DNA of 64,000 bases. It comes from Macrocystis pyrifera (taxonomy: Eukaryota > Sar > Phaeophyceae > Laminariales > Laminariaceae). The notes beneath the pieces are model-generated. The model saw nothing but the letters and a program-made list of their open reading frames with translations. It was not told the origin of the DNA and did no database searches. A program made the position numbers and the translations under genes. Each line of letters begins with the position of its first letter. Position 1 is the first letter of the stretch. Shown here one piece after another: positions 23,301 to 35,300 of this stretch. The stretch is taken from contig JASSKH010000005.1 of NCBI GenBank assembly GCA_031763025.1, positions 14,598,128-14,662,127 on the forward strand, in the 5' to 3' direction.

Positions 23301-26300
23301 CGATCGACTGATGAGTGATACTTGAAATCTAGGCTGCAGAAACCTGGTTCGTGGTATGTCGCACACGGATAAACAAAATCACAGCAGTAGTAATCGTACA
23401 CACGAGTATAGAGTACCCGCCTTGTCAATAAAGACTATCCTGGTAGTTTTTTTTTTATGTACGTTATACATACAATGGGAAACTCGACACGAAGCAAGCA
23501 AAATGCCAAAAATAAACCACAGGAGGGTTTGAAAAAATAGGACGTAGAGTTCTTCGCTCGAACGGAGAAACAATAATAGAAGAAGTGGGGACATACAAGG
23601 GCGTCGATAACATAGCGGAGCGACGCGACTATCGTGCGCTGGAGCGACGCCATGATGGTGCTGCCCGTGCACGCGACGAGGCTGTGGCCAAATAAATGCG
23701 CTTGCTGAGACCGCTAGTCGGCCGAGAGCCTAGCCGAGGAGCGAAAAATTGTTAACGGAAACCAATGAGCGGCTGCGACATGACACGGCAGGATAATTGT
23801 CCGAGAGGCGCCCACAGCGGCTTGACGCGGAGGTAATAGGCAGAAACGCGTGCAGCACTACAGTCGCTGGCAGCCAAGAGGAGGGGCGGAGGTGGAGAGG
23901 CTGTCGGAGGAGAAGATGGATTGCCTGTCTCGTATCGGTCTGGTGAAAAAAAGAATGATGACGGCTGCACCGGCTACAAAAGGGACTTCACGCGCAGAGC
24001 TACTATTAATAATAAGTACCATATATTAATATCCAACCTACTTACGACTACTACCGTAATACGTACGGTATTTCTCTTGCCGTTCGTTTCGCCAACTCTC
24101 GCCAACTCTGATTTCTCTCCGGCTCATTTGATCTCGCTCGCATTCCTCGTGCCTCCGTAGGCACCTTTTTGAAAAAAACGTAGAAACGTTTGTACCCTCT
24201 CCCGGTTTCGAGTTTGGAGGCCTGCTTTTCCCAATATCTTGAACGGGTCCGGCAACTCCATTAAAACGGTAAACCGTTTACTACTAAAATCGGTCTGACG
24301 ACCCTCTGTTCTTTAGGATGACGATTCGTGACATAGGGTTTGCTGGACTTCCACGGTGGTAGTAGAGATAAGGTTTAATCTGAACAACACACACACGGGC
24401 GCGGCTGTGCGAATTGATTTATATCCGTTGGCTGACCGAAATATTGGGGCAAGGTTTGAAGGCGCGAGCGTTCCATAACCGCCATAGTTACATCATCATT
24501 CAAAGGGCCAGTACCCAGTCGGTCGTGCCGATGCTTTAATACTAGTAGTAGTGTAAACTATCATCGGCGTCTTCTACGCAACAAGAGGTTTGGCTACGAA
24601 ACCAGTACAGAGTACCAGGTACTACCGCTCTATGTAGTAAATAAACCATGAGGAGACAGGCTGGAGACATGTGCCCCTGTCGAATTGTTCACCTTGGCAG
24701 GGGAAGAAAGCGCAGAATGAATACCACCTTCGGGAAAAAAACATGGCAGGTACCCCGGCGTGAAGGCGGGGAGTAGCGCTTGTTCTGCGGCTCCGAATAT
24801 GTGTTGCTAAAAAAAGTCAGTATTATTACAAGTGAAAAGAGAAAAAAGGGCACAGATGACTGAGAAGGGAAAAATATGGTTTGACTCGTAATACTCTGAT
24901 ATCCTGCTCACCAGACATACTTCGACGTATATATATAAAAATTTAAATACACCTAGTGTATGCCAAACGGCGTATGGCGTATATGGTGTTGTATTCCAAA
25001 CCGAGTAAAAGAAAGGTACCCCGATGTGAAGGCGGGGAGTAGCGCTTGTTCTGAGGCTCCGGATATGAGTTGCTACATAAAGCCAGTATTAATACACGAG
25101 TTAAAAGAGAAAAAAGGGCGAAGATTACGAAGGGAAAAATACGCTTTGACTCGGTAATACTCCGACATCCTCATTGCTCATCAGACATGTACGAGTGTAG
25201 CATCGGCGTCCCCGGTGGCTTGATAGGTGGTCCGCGTGCCAGTCAAGATCAATTTCGTGGGTTCAAGTCTCACCGAGTGCATGCTCATAGGGACTTTTTC
25301 TTGCATAAAACATTGATAAGCGGAAAGCGCGAAAGCGTGAGTTGGCTACATTCGATGAAAATCGACGAGCAGTGGGAATGCTGAACCCTATGCGCGACAA
25401 AAAATAAAGGCACGTGCCGGGGGGGAGAAGGGACGACACCTGTGACCACGGCTTGTCCAGAAGATCGTCGAGGGTAAAACCTCCTACGAGTGGGCTGGAA
25501 AGTAAAAGTGAAGTGTGAAAAAATATATATATACCTGGTATATATATATTAAAAAAAAACACCTGGTATATGCCAAACGGCGTATGGCGTATGTGTTTTA
25601 CTTTTACTCGGTTTCGAATATTCCCCCATGTTTAACCGGCGCTAAAACTGACGCTTTCATCACGCTTCACTCGCGGCCGCAAGTAAGTCCCTTGCTCAAA
25701 ATCTACCCAACTCTCCGTCGGATGTTTCCCGAAAACATACTACGGCGGTACAGGGTAACTGATATGATACTCTTCCACTCCCGGCGTCCTCGATGGCTTG
25801 GTACGTGGTTGTCGTGCCTACATGCGAATTGATTGGCCGAAAGAGCGGGTTAGCTGTATTCCATGAAAATCGACGAGGAGCGGGAATACTGAATGAACCC
25901 TATTCGCGGTAAAAATGAAGGCACGTACCAGGGGGGAGAAGGGACGGTATATTATATATGTGGCCAGGGCTTGTCGACAAGAAAACCGCTGATGTTAAAA
26001 CCTATTGATACCTAGTACGAGTTAACCTGGAAAGTGAAAGTTACAAAATAAAAAATACTGACGACATGGCAAGCGGTGGTGGTGCCGTGGTTGACACAAT
26101 AGGCAAATTCCCAACTTCGGTCTGATCAAAAAGGAGACAGGAGACAGGGTCGCGATCATTGATGTATCTCAGATCTACTTCGCTTAACAGGAAGGCAAGG
26201 CGTGACCGACCAGACCGCGTGGCAATGTTTCACTTTACGGCTGAAACCCTCGCCGGCGGTTTCGTCAAGTACCATCCGTTTGATCTGCCTGGTGCATGTG

Positions 26301-29300
26301 CCAACTCTTGAGCCTGGCGAGATACGTGCCTTGTGATAACGAACAATCATGCTGTAATATAAAATATGGAGGTAACAAACATAAATTGGACAAGGGAGGG
26401 GGCTGACGAAAAAAAAAAAAGCTAAACACCGCGGAGAGGTAGGATGGAGAGTCCGCTCTGTGGCCGTAAATCTGCGTTTTTTCGACTACGACGGGCACAT
26501 GGGATTGAGAGAAATGGAGGAAAAAGAGTTGCAGGCAGTGACAGCATTACTTGTACACGATGCAAGGCCAGGTCATCAGGTACGACAAGCACAACATACG
26601 AACGCCAGAAAGCACATACCATCAATACCCGATGACCTGGTCTAATAATGCCCTGTCTGATCCTTTTGTAGCAAGCAATGACGCATTACGCAAGTGCATG
26701 AAAAAATGGCCAATTGCAAATTCCAGTAGGTAGGATAGTTCGACAGACAATGGCGACAATCGGCGGCCGTTCGTACTCGAAACGTGGAGATACTTGTCCG
26801 TACATGGTTCAATTTCTCGCGTGACCTTCATCTTGCTTTGTTTCTGGTCGGCTTTCAGCTTCAGGTGTGTCCTCATCAACCCTATTATGACTGCAGTCTT
26901 GTCTAGGGGACAAACAACAAGTGCGTATTAACAGTATTTGATTGCATTATCCCTTTAAACGGGACTACAGAGTTCTAAGGATACCGTAGTATTGCGCTCC
27001 GTACGTGTAATGTGGAGAATACGTCTGAAAACATGAAGTGGATGAAACCACCGCCGTACACCACTCCTGCGCGTGATACGTCTAAAGCAGTGTGGTTCCA
27101 TGATTACATTGACACTACACGCCCACAACCAAGCGAAACCGCGTGTATGGTGTTATTAATAGTTATAACCCTTTTAGTACCTACCGCAGTCCCGTTTTGG
27201 GGACAAATGACTTGGAATTAGACTGGTTTGTCCACAAATCGGGACTGCGGTACTAAAGGGGTTCAGTACAACGTTGACTTTACGTACCTGGTTCGTATAA
27301 TGCACAACAGGTACCGTAATGCAGGTCATAATCGACTTTCAAAGTTTCACTTACACTGGTACCGGTATTTCTTACCAGTATTTAGTCGTTTACCATAATG
27401 AACGAGTGTCATACGACTATTATTTTACATTATGTGCGACCAAATAGAAATACTCTGGGAAAAAAAAAACGAGCAAAGCACGCCCGGCCAAAGGGTACCT
27501 AGGGCACGGTGCTAGCACGCCCGAGGCCGCCCCTGAGATAGACAGGGTCGGGGATCACGGGATGTTTGGTCCGGGAGTTATATTTTATCGCGCGCTATCC
27601 CTCGACAATCATACCTGGTGCACAACTTATATCTCATCATAATACCTTCGTTGGCATTTTTGACCCTTTCCTTGTTGAGGTAGAGTAGGTAGTCCCCCGT
27701 CTCATGTACGTCCACCCTATCCATGTCAAACCGAAGGCCACCAACTGCGAACACATCCTCCTGGTACCACTCCGGCAAAGGAACGCCGCGGTTGTTGCCG
27801 AATGCGGTGGTGGGGTCGCGTCTGTTCTTCTTTATGATGGTCAAACGTGGATAGCGCGATGATATCACCATGGGCTCATCTGCCGCGAAGTAGTCTACAA
27901 CCAAGCCGGCCGCGCCGATGTGGTCCTGGCAAAATGTGTCAAGCAAGAGGAGCGAGAGGAGAATGGGCGGCGGTGCAAGGTCTTTTAGTAATCGAATCAG
28001 CCTTGTTGGTGTATACGAACAACATATATGGACACTTCTGTTCCGAGGGCGTCCAGTTGGCCGCATGATCGAAGGATCTCTGGAGTCAACCGTGAAAGTA
28101 TATGTGAGTGACGTCACAGAAGTTAAAAGTGAAAAAGAGAAATGTGCGACGAACTTGTACAACACGATGAACACACTTGCCTGTTCTTGCATGTACAGCA
28201 GAAATAGCGAGGTTATGTAAAATTAATAGTAATTCGGGGAACCATAGAAAATAGGACCACATATTGTTACAACTACTACTACTGTACCAGGTAGTAAGAA
28301 TAAGTAAATGTACGTACAGGTTTCAGTACATATACGTACAGGTTTTTAAGTGTACCGTAGGTCTTGTTAACTATGGACCCCCGTAATAGTACTATTAACC
28401 CTTGTACGACTGCAGTCCCGCCTTGGGGACACCATCCTAACCCTAGGTAGTTTAATGTCAAACGGGACTGCAGGTCTAAAAGGATCAAGTAAGACCTTAC
28501 AGAGAACTTTATGACAAGTTTTGTGCGATATTGACGCATGTCACGTACTAAAACTTCTGGACGTTTCGTACGACATTCATAACGGCACCCAATTCTCATG
28601 CAATCACTTTAGGCTTTTTTTTCTTGTATTGAGAGCTATACGGCCGTGGTGAACTTGATAAAAAAAAGGAAAATACAAAAGTGTTCATTTCAGGTGTGTG
28701 TTGGTTTCACAACTCGCCAGATATTACTCTGTTTTTAGCACCCTTGAGGTTTGATTAGCCGGCTATACCACGCACCCCGAACTTTTGAGAGTTATGTACC
28801 ACATCCATACCCGTACCCTAAACTTCTGAGAGGTTTGCACGGGATGCATACTCGTATACCCTAAACTTCTGGGCGTTCTGTACGCCCGTGCCCCAATGCC
28901 CATGTGAGTTATCCTTTTTTTTGCATCATCACTTTCACTTTCCAGCCCAACCTCGTAGAAGGTTTTTTACCCACGGCGATCTTCTGGACAAGCCGCGGTC
29001 ACAGGTCGTCCGTTCACCCCGGTACGTGCTGTTTTTTTTTAGGTCGCGCATAGGAGCATGCACTCGGTGAGGCTTGAACCCGCGAAATTGATCTTGATAG
29101 GCACGCGGACCTCCTACCAAGCCACCCACCGGATCTGCAAGACTTCAATACCCGTACCCGGAACTTCGGTAGGTTCTATCTCACCAACGAATACACACGA
29201 CCTCCTCTGCTGTGGACATGTCGAACGAGAACGACATTCCCTGAATGGACACAAGAGATAAGGGTAAACGCAACACGCTTACCCAGTGAGAGTTAGTGTA

Positions 29301-32300
29301 GACGATGTGCTTGAGCTCGGTGTCCACCGCCAGCAGAGCTTTAACAGATTCCGGGAGCCACGAACTGGTGGGATACTGCGTATCACTGCTCACAAAGTTT
29401 CCTGAAATAGAAGGCAAGCAAAAAAATATGCCAGGTACAATTGTTCATGGGCAAAAACCAAAAACAGGTACAATGGACGCGTTTAGCGCTGGAGGTTAAA
29501 AACAGGCGCAAGAACAAAGAACAGGTACACCCGCGACGTCGGTAGCCCAAAACAGGTACCGGTCCAGACGGGAAACGAGTCAAAACGCACTTCACGGGCC
29601 CCGACGACTTGATTGGCCAAAGCACACGCCGCACATACCCGGACAATGGACAACAGCAGTCCACTCGCACACTTGGTGATAGCTAATTATATACGTACAC
29701 GCACTAAATTTCTGTTTGGAGGGCCAAGATCGTTGTAGAGTCACTGTTGAAAGCGAGGGCAGAGCGACTTTAGCAACAGCCAGTGTAATGGTGGGAAGCG
29801 CGTGTTGTTTACTTTGTTTCGGAGCCTACAAATAGGTGTGTCGTATCCCGCCAGAGCTAGGCAACACAACAAGCAGTCGTACACCGGGGCATAGAGATCT
29901 GTGTGCGACACATGAGTTCCAGTCCACTCGTAGGAGGTTTAAAAAACCTTTTACCCTCGACGATCTTCTGGACAAGCACCGGGGGGGAGAAGGGACGACA
30001 CCTGTGACCACGGCTTGTTCACAGGTGTCGTCCCTTCTCCCATCCGGTACGTGCCTTCATTTTCATCGCGCATAGGGTTCAGCATTCCCACTGCTCGTCG
30101 ATTTTCATCGAATGTAGCTATCTTAATAATCCACACTCTCGCGTTTTCCGCTCATCATATTTTTATGCAAGAAAAAGTCCCTACGAGCATGCACGCGGGC
30201 GAGATTTGAACCTACGAAATTGATCTTTTGATAGGCACGCGGGCCACCTACTAAGCTACCGGGGACGCCGGCTTTTTTACGTATTATTAATAGTATATAC
30301 ATATGGTGTATGTACGTGCAGACGCACGCACGCACGCACGCCTCATGGTTGGACGAGAGAGAGCATTGACAACAGCAGTAGTGGAAGGTCAACGCGCTCG
30401 GAAGAGAAACATGAAGGAACAGAAGAGCCAACGCGACAGCAGCGAGACACAAAAAAACAGTTTTTAGGTAAGTGGTTGAACACCAGAACCCAAAACAGAC
30501 AGTTCGATTGAAAGCTGTCATATATGAGAGAAAAATAATCTTTTAGGCAAGTGGTTGAGCACCAGAACACAAAACAGACAGTTCGGCTTTTTTACGTATT
30601 TGTATATACATATGGTGTATGCATGTGCAGACGCACGCACGCACGCCTCATGGTTGGACGAGCGAGAGCATTGACAACAGCAGTAGTGGAAGGCAAAAGG
30701 TCAAAGCGCTCGGAAGAAACACGACATGCGAAGGAACTGAAGACCCGACGCGACAACACAAATTGAACAGCGAGACACAAATCACTTTTTAGGCACGTGG
30801 TTGAACACCAGAACCCAAAACAGACAGTTCGATTGAAAGCTACTATTATTACTGCTGTACTGCAGATATATATATATATACATATATTTTTCCCATCACT
30901 TTTACTTTCCAGCCCACTCGTGGGAGGTTTTACCCTCGAGGATCTTCTGGAAAAGCCGTGGTCGCAGGTGTCGTCCCCTGTTCCCCCCGGTACGTGCCTT
31001 TAGTTTTTATCGCGCATAGGGTTCAGCATTCCCACTGCTCGTCGATTTTCATCGAATGTAGAGCTAACTCACGCTCTCGCGCTTTCCGCTAATCAATTTT
31101 ATGGAAGAAAAAGTCCCTACGAGCATGCACTCGGTGAGACTCGAACTCACGAAATTGATCTTGATAGGCTCGCGGACCACCTACCCAGCCACCGGGGACG
31201 CGGGTACCTGGTATGTAGTAAAAAATATACCTCAGGCTGGTACAATACAGCAGTACGTATACAAAATGAATAATCTGGGAATTTCAAGAACCAACGCACC
31301 AACGGGTACGAGGGTGGACCGTAACTGGACAAAGTCCGGCGGGAAGGCCTCATAGCCTCGGTTTTTGTTAGTGGGTGAGCTCGCGCAAGTCCCACAGTAC
31401 CCGGGAGAGACTCTCCCGGGTGGCTACCTCCACCGCACATGCTCCTCTCGGGGGGTCAGGTCGGGTCATCGTGCCCAAACTTCAGGGGTAACAATATAGC
31501 CTGTTTTGGTGTGGGCTAAATTGACACACGGCACGAAATTGGAACGTGGAAGAGCGGTGAGTTCAAGCTTCATTTTTGCCAATCCGCCGGAGGATTAAAA
31601 ACAAAAACAACACAAAATCCCCAAAATCAACTTCGTCAGACAACTGCCGTTAGTACGCAGTTGGCGAAATCGATAGCCCTTGCATATTTTTTCGTTAGTG
31701 TCGATAGCCCGTACATATTCTTTCTTTAGTGCCCCGGAGAGCGAGAGGAAACCCCTGTATACATTTATTTCTCTCTATTTTACGGGGGTTTATGATGAAT
31801 AGGAAAGCAAAGTATTGTCACTAAAAATAGGTAAATACACAGATTTTGGTGTGCACCATAGTCCTAGTGTATTTTGGTTGCTGGCGTATGTATGCATGTT
31901 GTGTCGGCCGCACCTAGTGCGAATGCATGGTATTGCGTAGGCTATTAATGCATTACGGTGTGTTATCTCTGTGTCGTAGTCTGTGACCACAGAGCTCGTA
32001 TCCAGGAATTGAGGGGTCCCACCCTTTTCTGCTTATGACTTGGACTATAGACCTATCACTAGACTCTTGCCCCTACAGTAGAGGCACAGGCTGTCTATAA
32101 ATTGGGTTTGTCCGGGCGAGTGATGTCAAACACTGCTTTTGTCTAATATTGAAATTGTTTACGTAGACAATTGATCTTCCTGGGACACTGCTGTCTATTG
32201 GTTGGATTTGTTCGGACAATAAATACCTGGTACTACTGCTGTCCAACAATAGGAAATGTCCGGACGAAAGAAATTGCAGACTCCTCTCCATCAAACAGAA

Positions 32301-35300
32301 AATTCTTCTGACAACTGATTTCTCAGACTCTGTCCACTGCTGTGTGAAATTGTCTCGACAGTTAATGGTTGGTGCTTGAAATTGCCTAGACAAACGATGT
32401 CGGACACTGCCCATTGATAAAAATTGTGCTGACAAATGACTTGATCGCCTGTCATTCATTGGAATTATTACTCCAACAATTGATTTCGAGTGATTGAGAC
32501 TAATTGGACATGTGTCCGGACAACCGGTTTCGGAAGCGATCCTACTATTACGGAGGACCATAGTTAATAGGACCTGCGGTACACACAAAAACCTATATAT
32601 TTACCTATTTTTTCTAACAATATCTCGTCAATATTTATTATGGCCCCCCGTAATAATTGGAATCGTCATGACATTCAATCGAGCTTTAGAGGGTTCTGTT
32701 ACTTGAAAGCTGGCAACTATTACGGGGGTCCATAGTTCATACGACCTATGGTATACATAAAAACCTACCCGGTAAATATTTACCTATTTTCACCAACAAT
32801 ATTTGGTCTTATTTACTATGGTTCCCCGTATATTACTTGGAGAACATCTTCAAACTTCGGCAACTGCCTTCGTTTTTTTTTCTTATGAACAGCAGTAGCC
32901 TATATATCCAGATGCCTCGTGTCACTAAGCCTCGACAACAGGTACATTGTCCATTCGGCCTATCGCATGGGTCGCGGCGAGGTATTTTATACTTGATTCC
33001 AGAACGTACCTATTTTTCAATGAGGATGGACAAGGTATACCTGTTTTCGGTTGTTGGCTAAATTTTATTATTACGGTCTGTGGCCAGCATCAGGCCAGAT
33101 CTTACGCAATATTTTTTGAGTGATTGAAAAAGGCAGGAAGTCGGATTTTCCTGCGGCAAAAATCCACACCAGATCGGTGCGCCATGTGCCGTCTTATGGT
33201 GTTTTTGGTTTTATTTCATGGGAGAATAAAAAAAAAAGAACAGAACCGAGATCTTGAAGTTTCCTTGAACTCTACGTACATGGACCACGACACGAACGAG
33301 TCGTTCACGCCGGGTTGGGCGATCAACCTTCACCACCAGCTCCTCCAAGGAAGGAACGGAACGTGGAACCTCCTGGGGAGCTGCGTAAGGGGTCGCTGGA
33401 CCAGCAAGGAGCTCTCGTTCTCGCGGAGCATGAGCTGCTTGCGGCCGTCTTAGTCAGAACAGAAGAACGTTAGATTGTTTCGATACTGCTGTAGTCTCGT
33501 CCTATTCGTCTCCAAAGTTGTTTTGCCTAGAGCAGCTGCAGTTGGGCGGCCGCAAGGGACGCGATGGTGGCCAAGGTATTGATGCCCTCTCTCTCCGTAG
33601 TGGCCGATGCACAAGTGCTGGAGCCCAGCTGTGTACAAGAGTAACCAAGCATGTAGCGTCGTGACCCATCATGAGCCCTGTCTGGAACCTATACAAAATT
33701 GTACAATGCCTCCGAGGTCTTGTGCAAAAGCAAATTTTATCACTTTCAGAGTTGATCAGAAAAGGCTGTAAAAAAAAATCACTTGCTGGAAATTCATGAG
33801 TGATAAAATCTCGGAGGAACATTTTTTCCACCAAACAGGCCCCATAAGACGTGATTTTGATAAAATCTGATCAGAAACGGGACCAGATACCCCGAAGCCT
33901 CCGTAAACAGCCATATAATCACCTAAAAAAAAATTGCATAAGATCTGGCACACCTGATTCAAATGGGTCAAAATCAGGTAAATACTAAAACCAAATAAAA
34001 CACGCGCGCCACGAGTGGTGTTTGATTCATTTTGGCCATCAAATCCTGATGAAAAAAAAAATCACCTCTATTATACAAATCAAGCGCATGGCCTCCAAAA
34101 TCTGAATCGTTTTAGTTTTTTAGGGGGTCGGTACCTACCATGGGCGCCACTTGGACGGACCTGCACAAGATTGCACCAGGCTTCCTTTGTTTCGCTACGG
34201 CCGGGGCGTCAAGAGTATTTTTTGTTCTTGGCTGGCGCCATTCCCGCCGTAGTCAGCTGTGAACCTTCTCGACCATCTTCGCGGGATCGCCTGATCGCCA
34301 CGAAACTATATTACCAAACCTGATGCCAACTGGACGCGGGGTGGGGCAATCGAACTACGGTGTTCGTGCACAGGGCTGTAAGTTGTCCAGAGACGACAAG
34401 CAACATAGTACAGATCACCACAACTGAAGCATAGTGTAACCCCCAGATAAGAAAAAAAATGAAACCGGAGTACGCATGCATGTTACAGCAGCAGCAGCAG
34501 CAGTACGTACGTACGGGTAGTATACAGATTTTTACTACAGAATTGCAGCCGAGGCATGATAGCAGTCTGACGAAAACACAAAAGAAAAAGGAACCCCTTT
34601 AGTACCGCAGTCCCATTTTGGGGACATATCACTTGGGATTAGAATGGATTGTCTCCAAATCGGGACTGCGGTACTAAAGGGGTTAACGTCGTATGGCCTC
34701 TCTGACTGGTTGGAAATTCGCCAAAATCAGTTGAAGGCTTGACAGTAGACAAAGTCAGGATGCACCCTCTGCAGCTCTGGCCTTTTCGAGCCAACATCAG
34801 GTACGACGTCAGTCTGGCCAATAGCAGGGCTCCTGGCGTGTGGTGTGTGCTTGTTTATATTGCGGGGGTACATAGTAAATAGGACCAAATATGGAAATAT
34901 ATGGGTATTTATGTTTACCGTAGGTCCTATTAACTATGGTCCCCGGTATTAGTACGTGGTGACTACCTTTGGCCTCTACGTGGTCAGGTATTCACGATTC
35001 TGGCTAAAACTCCTTTGCTATCGGACTCCTTCGGTTGGTATTTTCGAAATTTCTTGGCCGCAGGGTGGCTACTTTTTGACGCGTTGACACCTACCTCGGC
35101 GGTACAGCAGCAGCACCTCGTACCTACCGTTGGAGCACGAGATCCCCAATGCACATTAAGTTTTTCATGAAGGACGCACTTTTATGACTGCAACGGATTT
35201 TCTTGTCCTTTTTTGTTGACAATATATTTTGCACTGTTCGTTAACATTTGAACTCAAGAGGCGAATCTGGAGCAGAGATAACTCGCGTCACCCGTCACCG

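Larger units (their letters stand above)
15648..27614 (-). other. intron 3 of the metallo-hydrolase gene (about 12 kb), repeat-rich
   Basis: The intron contains a perfect 208-bp tandem duplication (16.3-16.7 kb), three SINE copies (17.0, 25.2 and 25.8 kb), MITEs at 20.05 and 27.17 kb, a 264-bp duplication (19.2-19.7 kb) and a 266-bp duplication (24.75-25.2 kb). The rest (17.3-19.2, 20.4-24.7 and 26.1-27.1 kb) shows only short unassigned frames and simple-sequence patches such as CTG repeats near 19401-19422. A separate small gene inside this interval cannot be excluded. Confidence 0.55.

Noticed and set aside
25205..25280. Functional tRNA genes (here and in the other SINE heads)
   Set aside because: A- and B-boxes are present, but the acceptor and anticodon stems do not pair cleanly and each head is fused to the same body.
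33756..33971. Inverted repeat with AGTTGATCAGAAA / TCTGATCAGAAA words
   Set aside because: Matches are short and scattered; no consistent arm could be traced.
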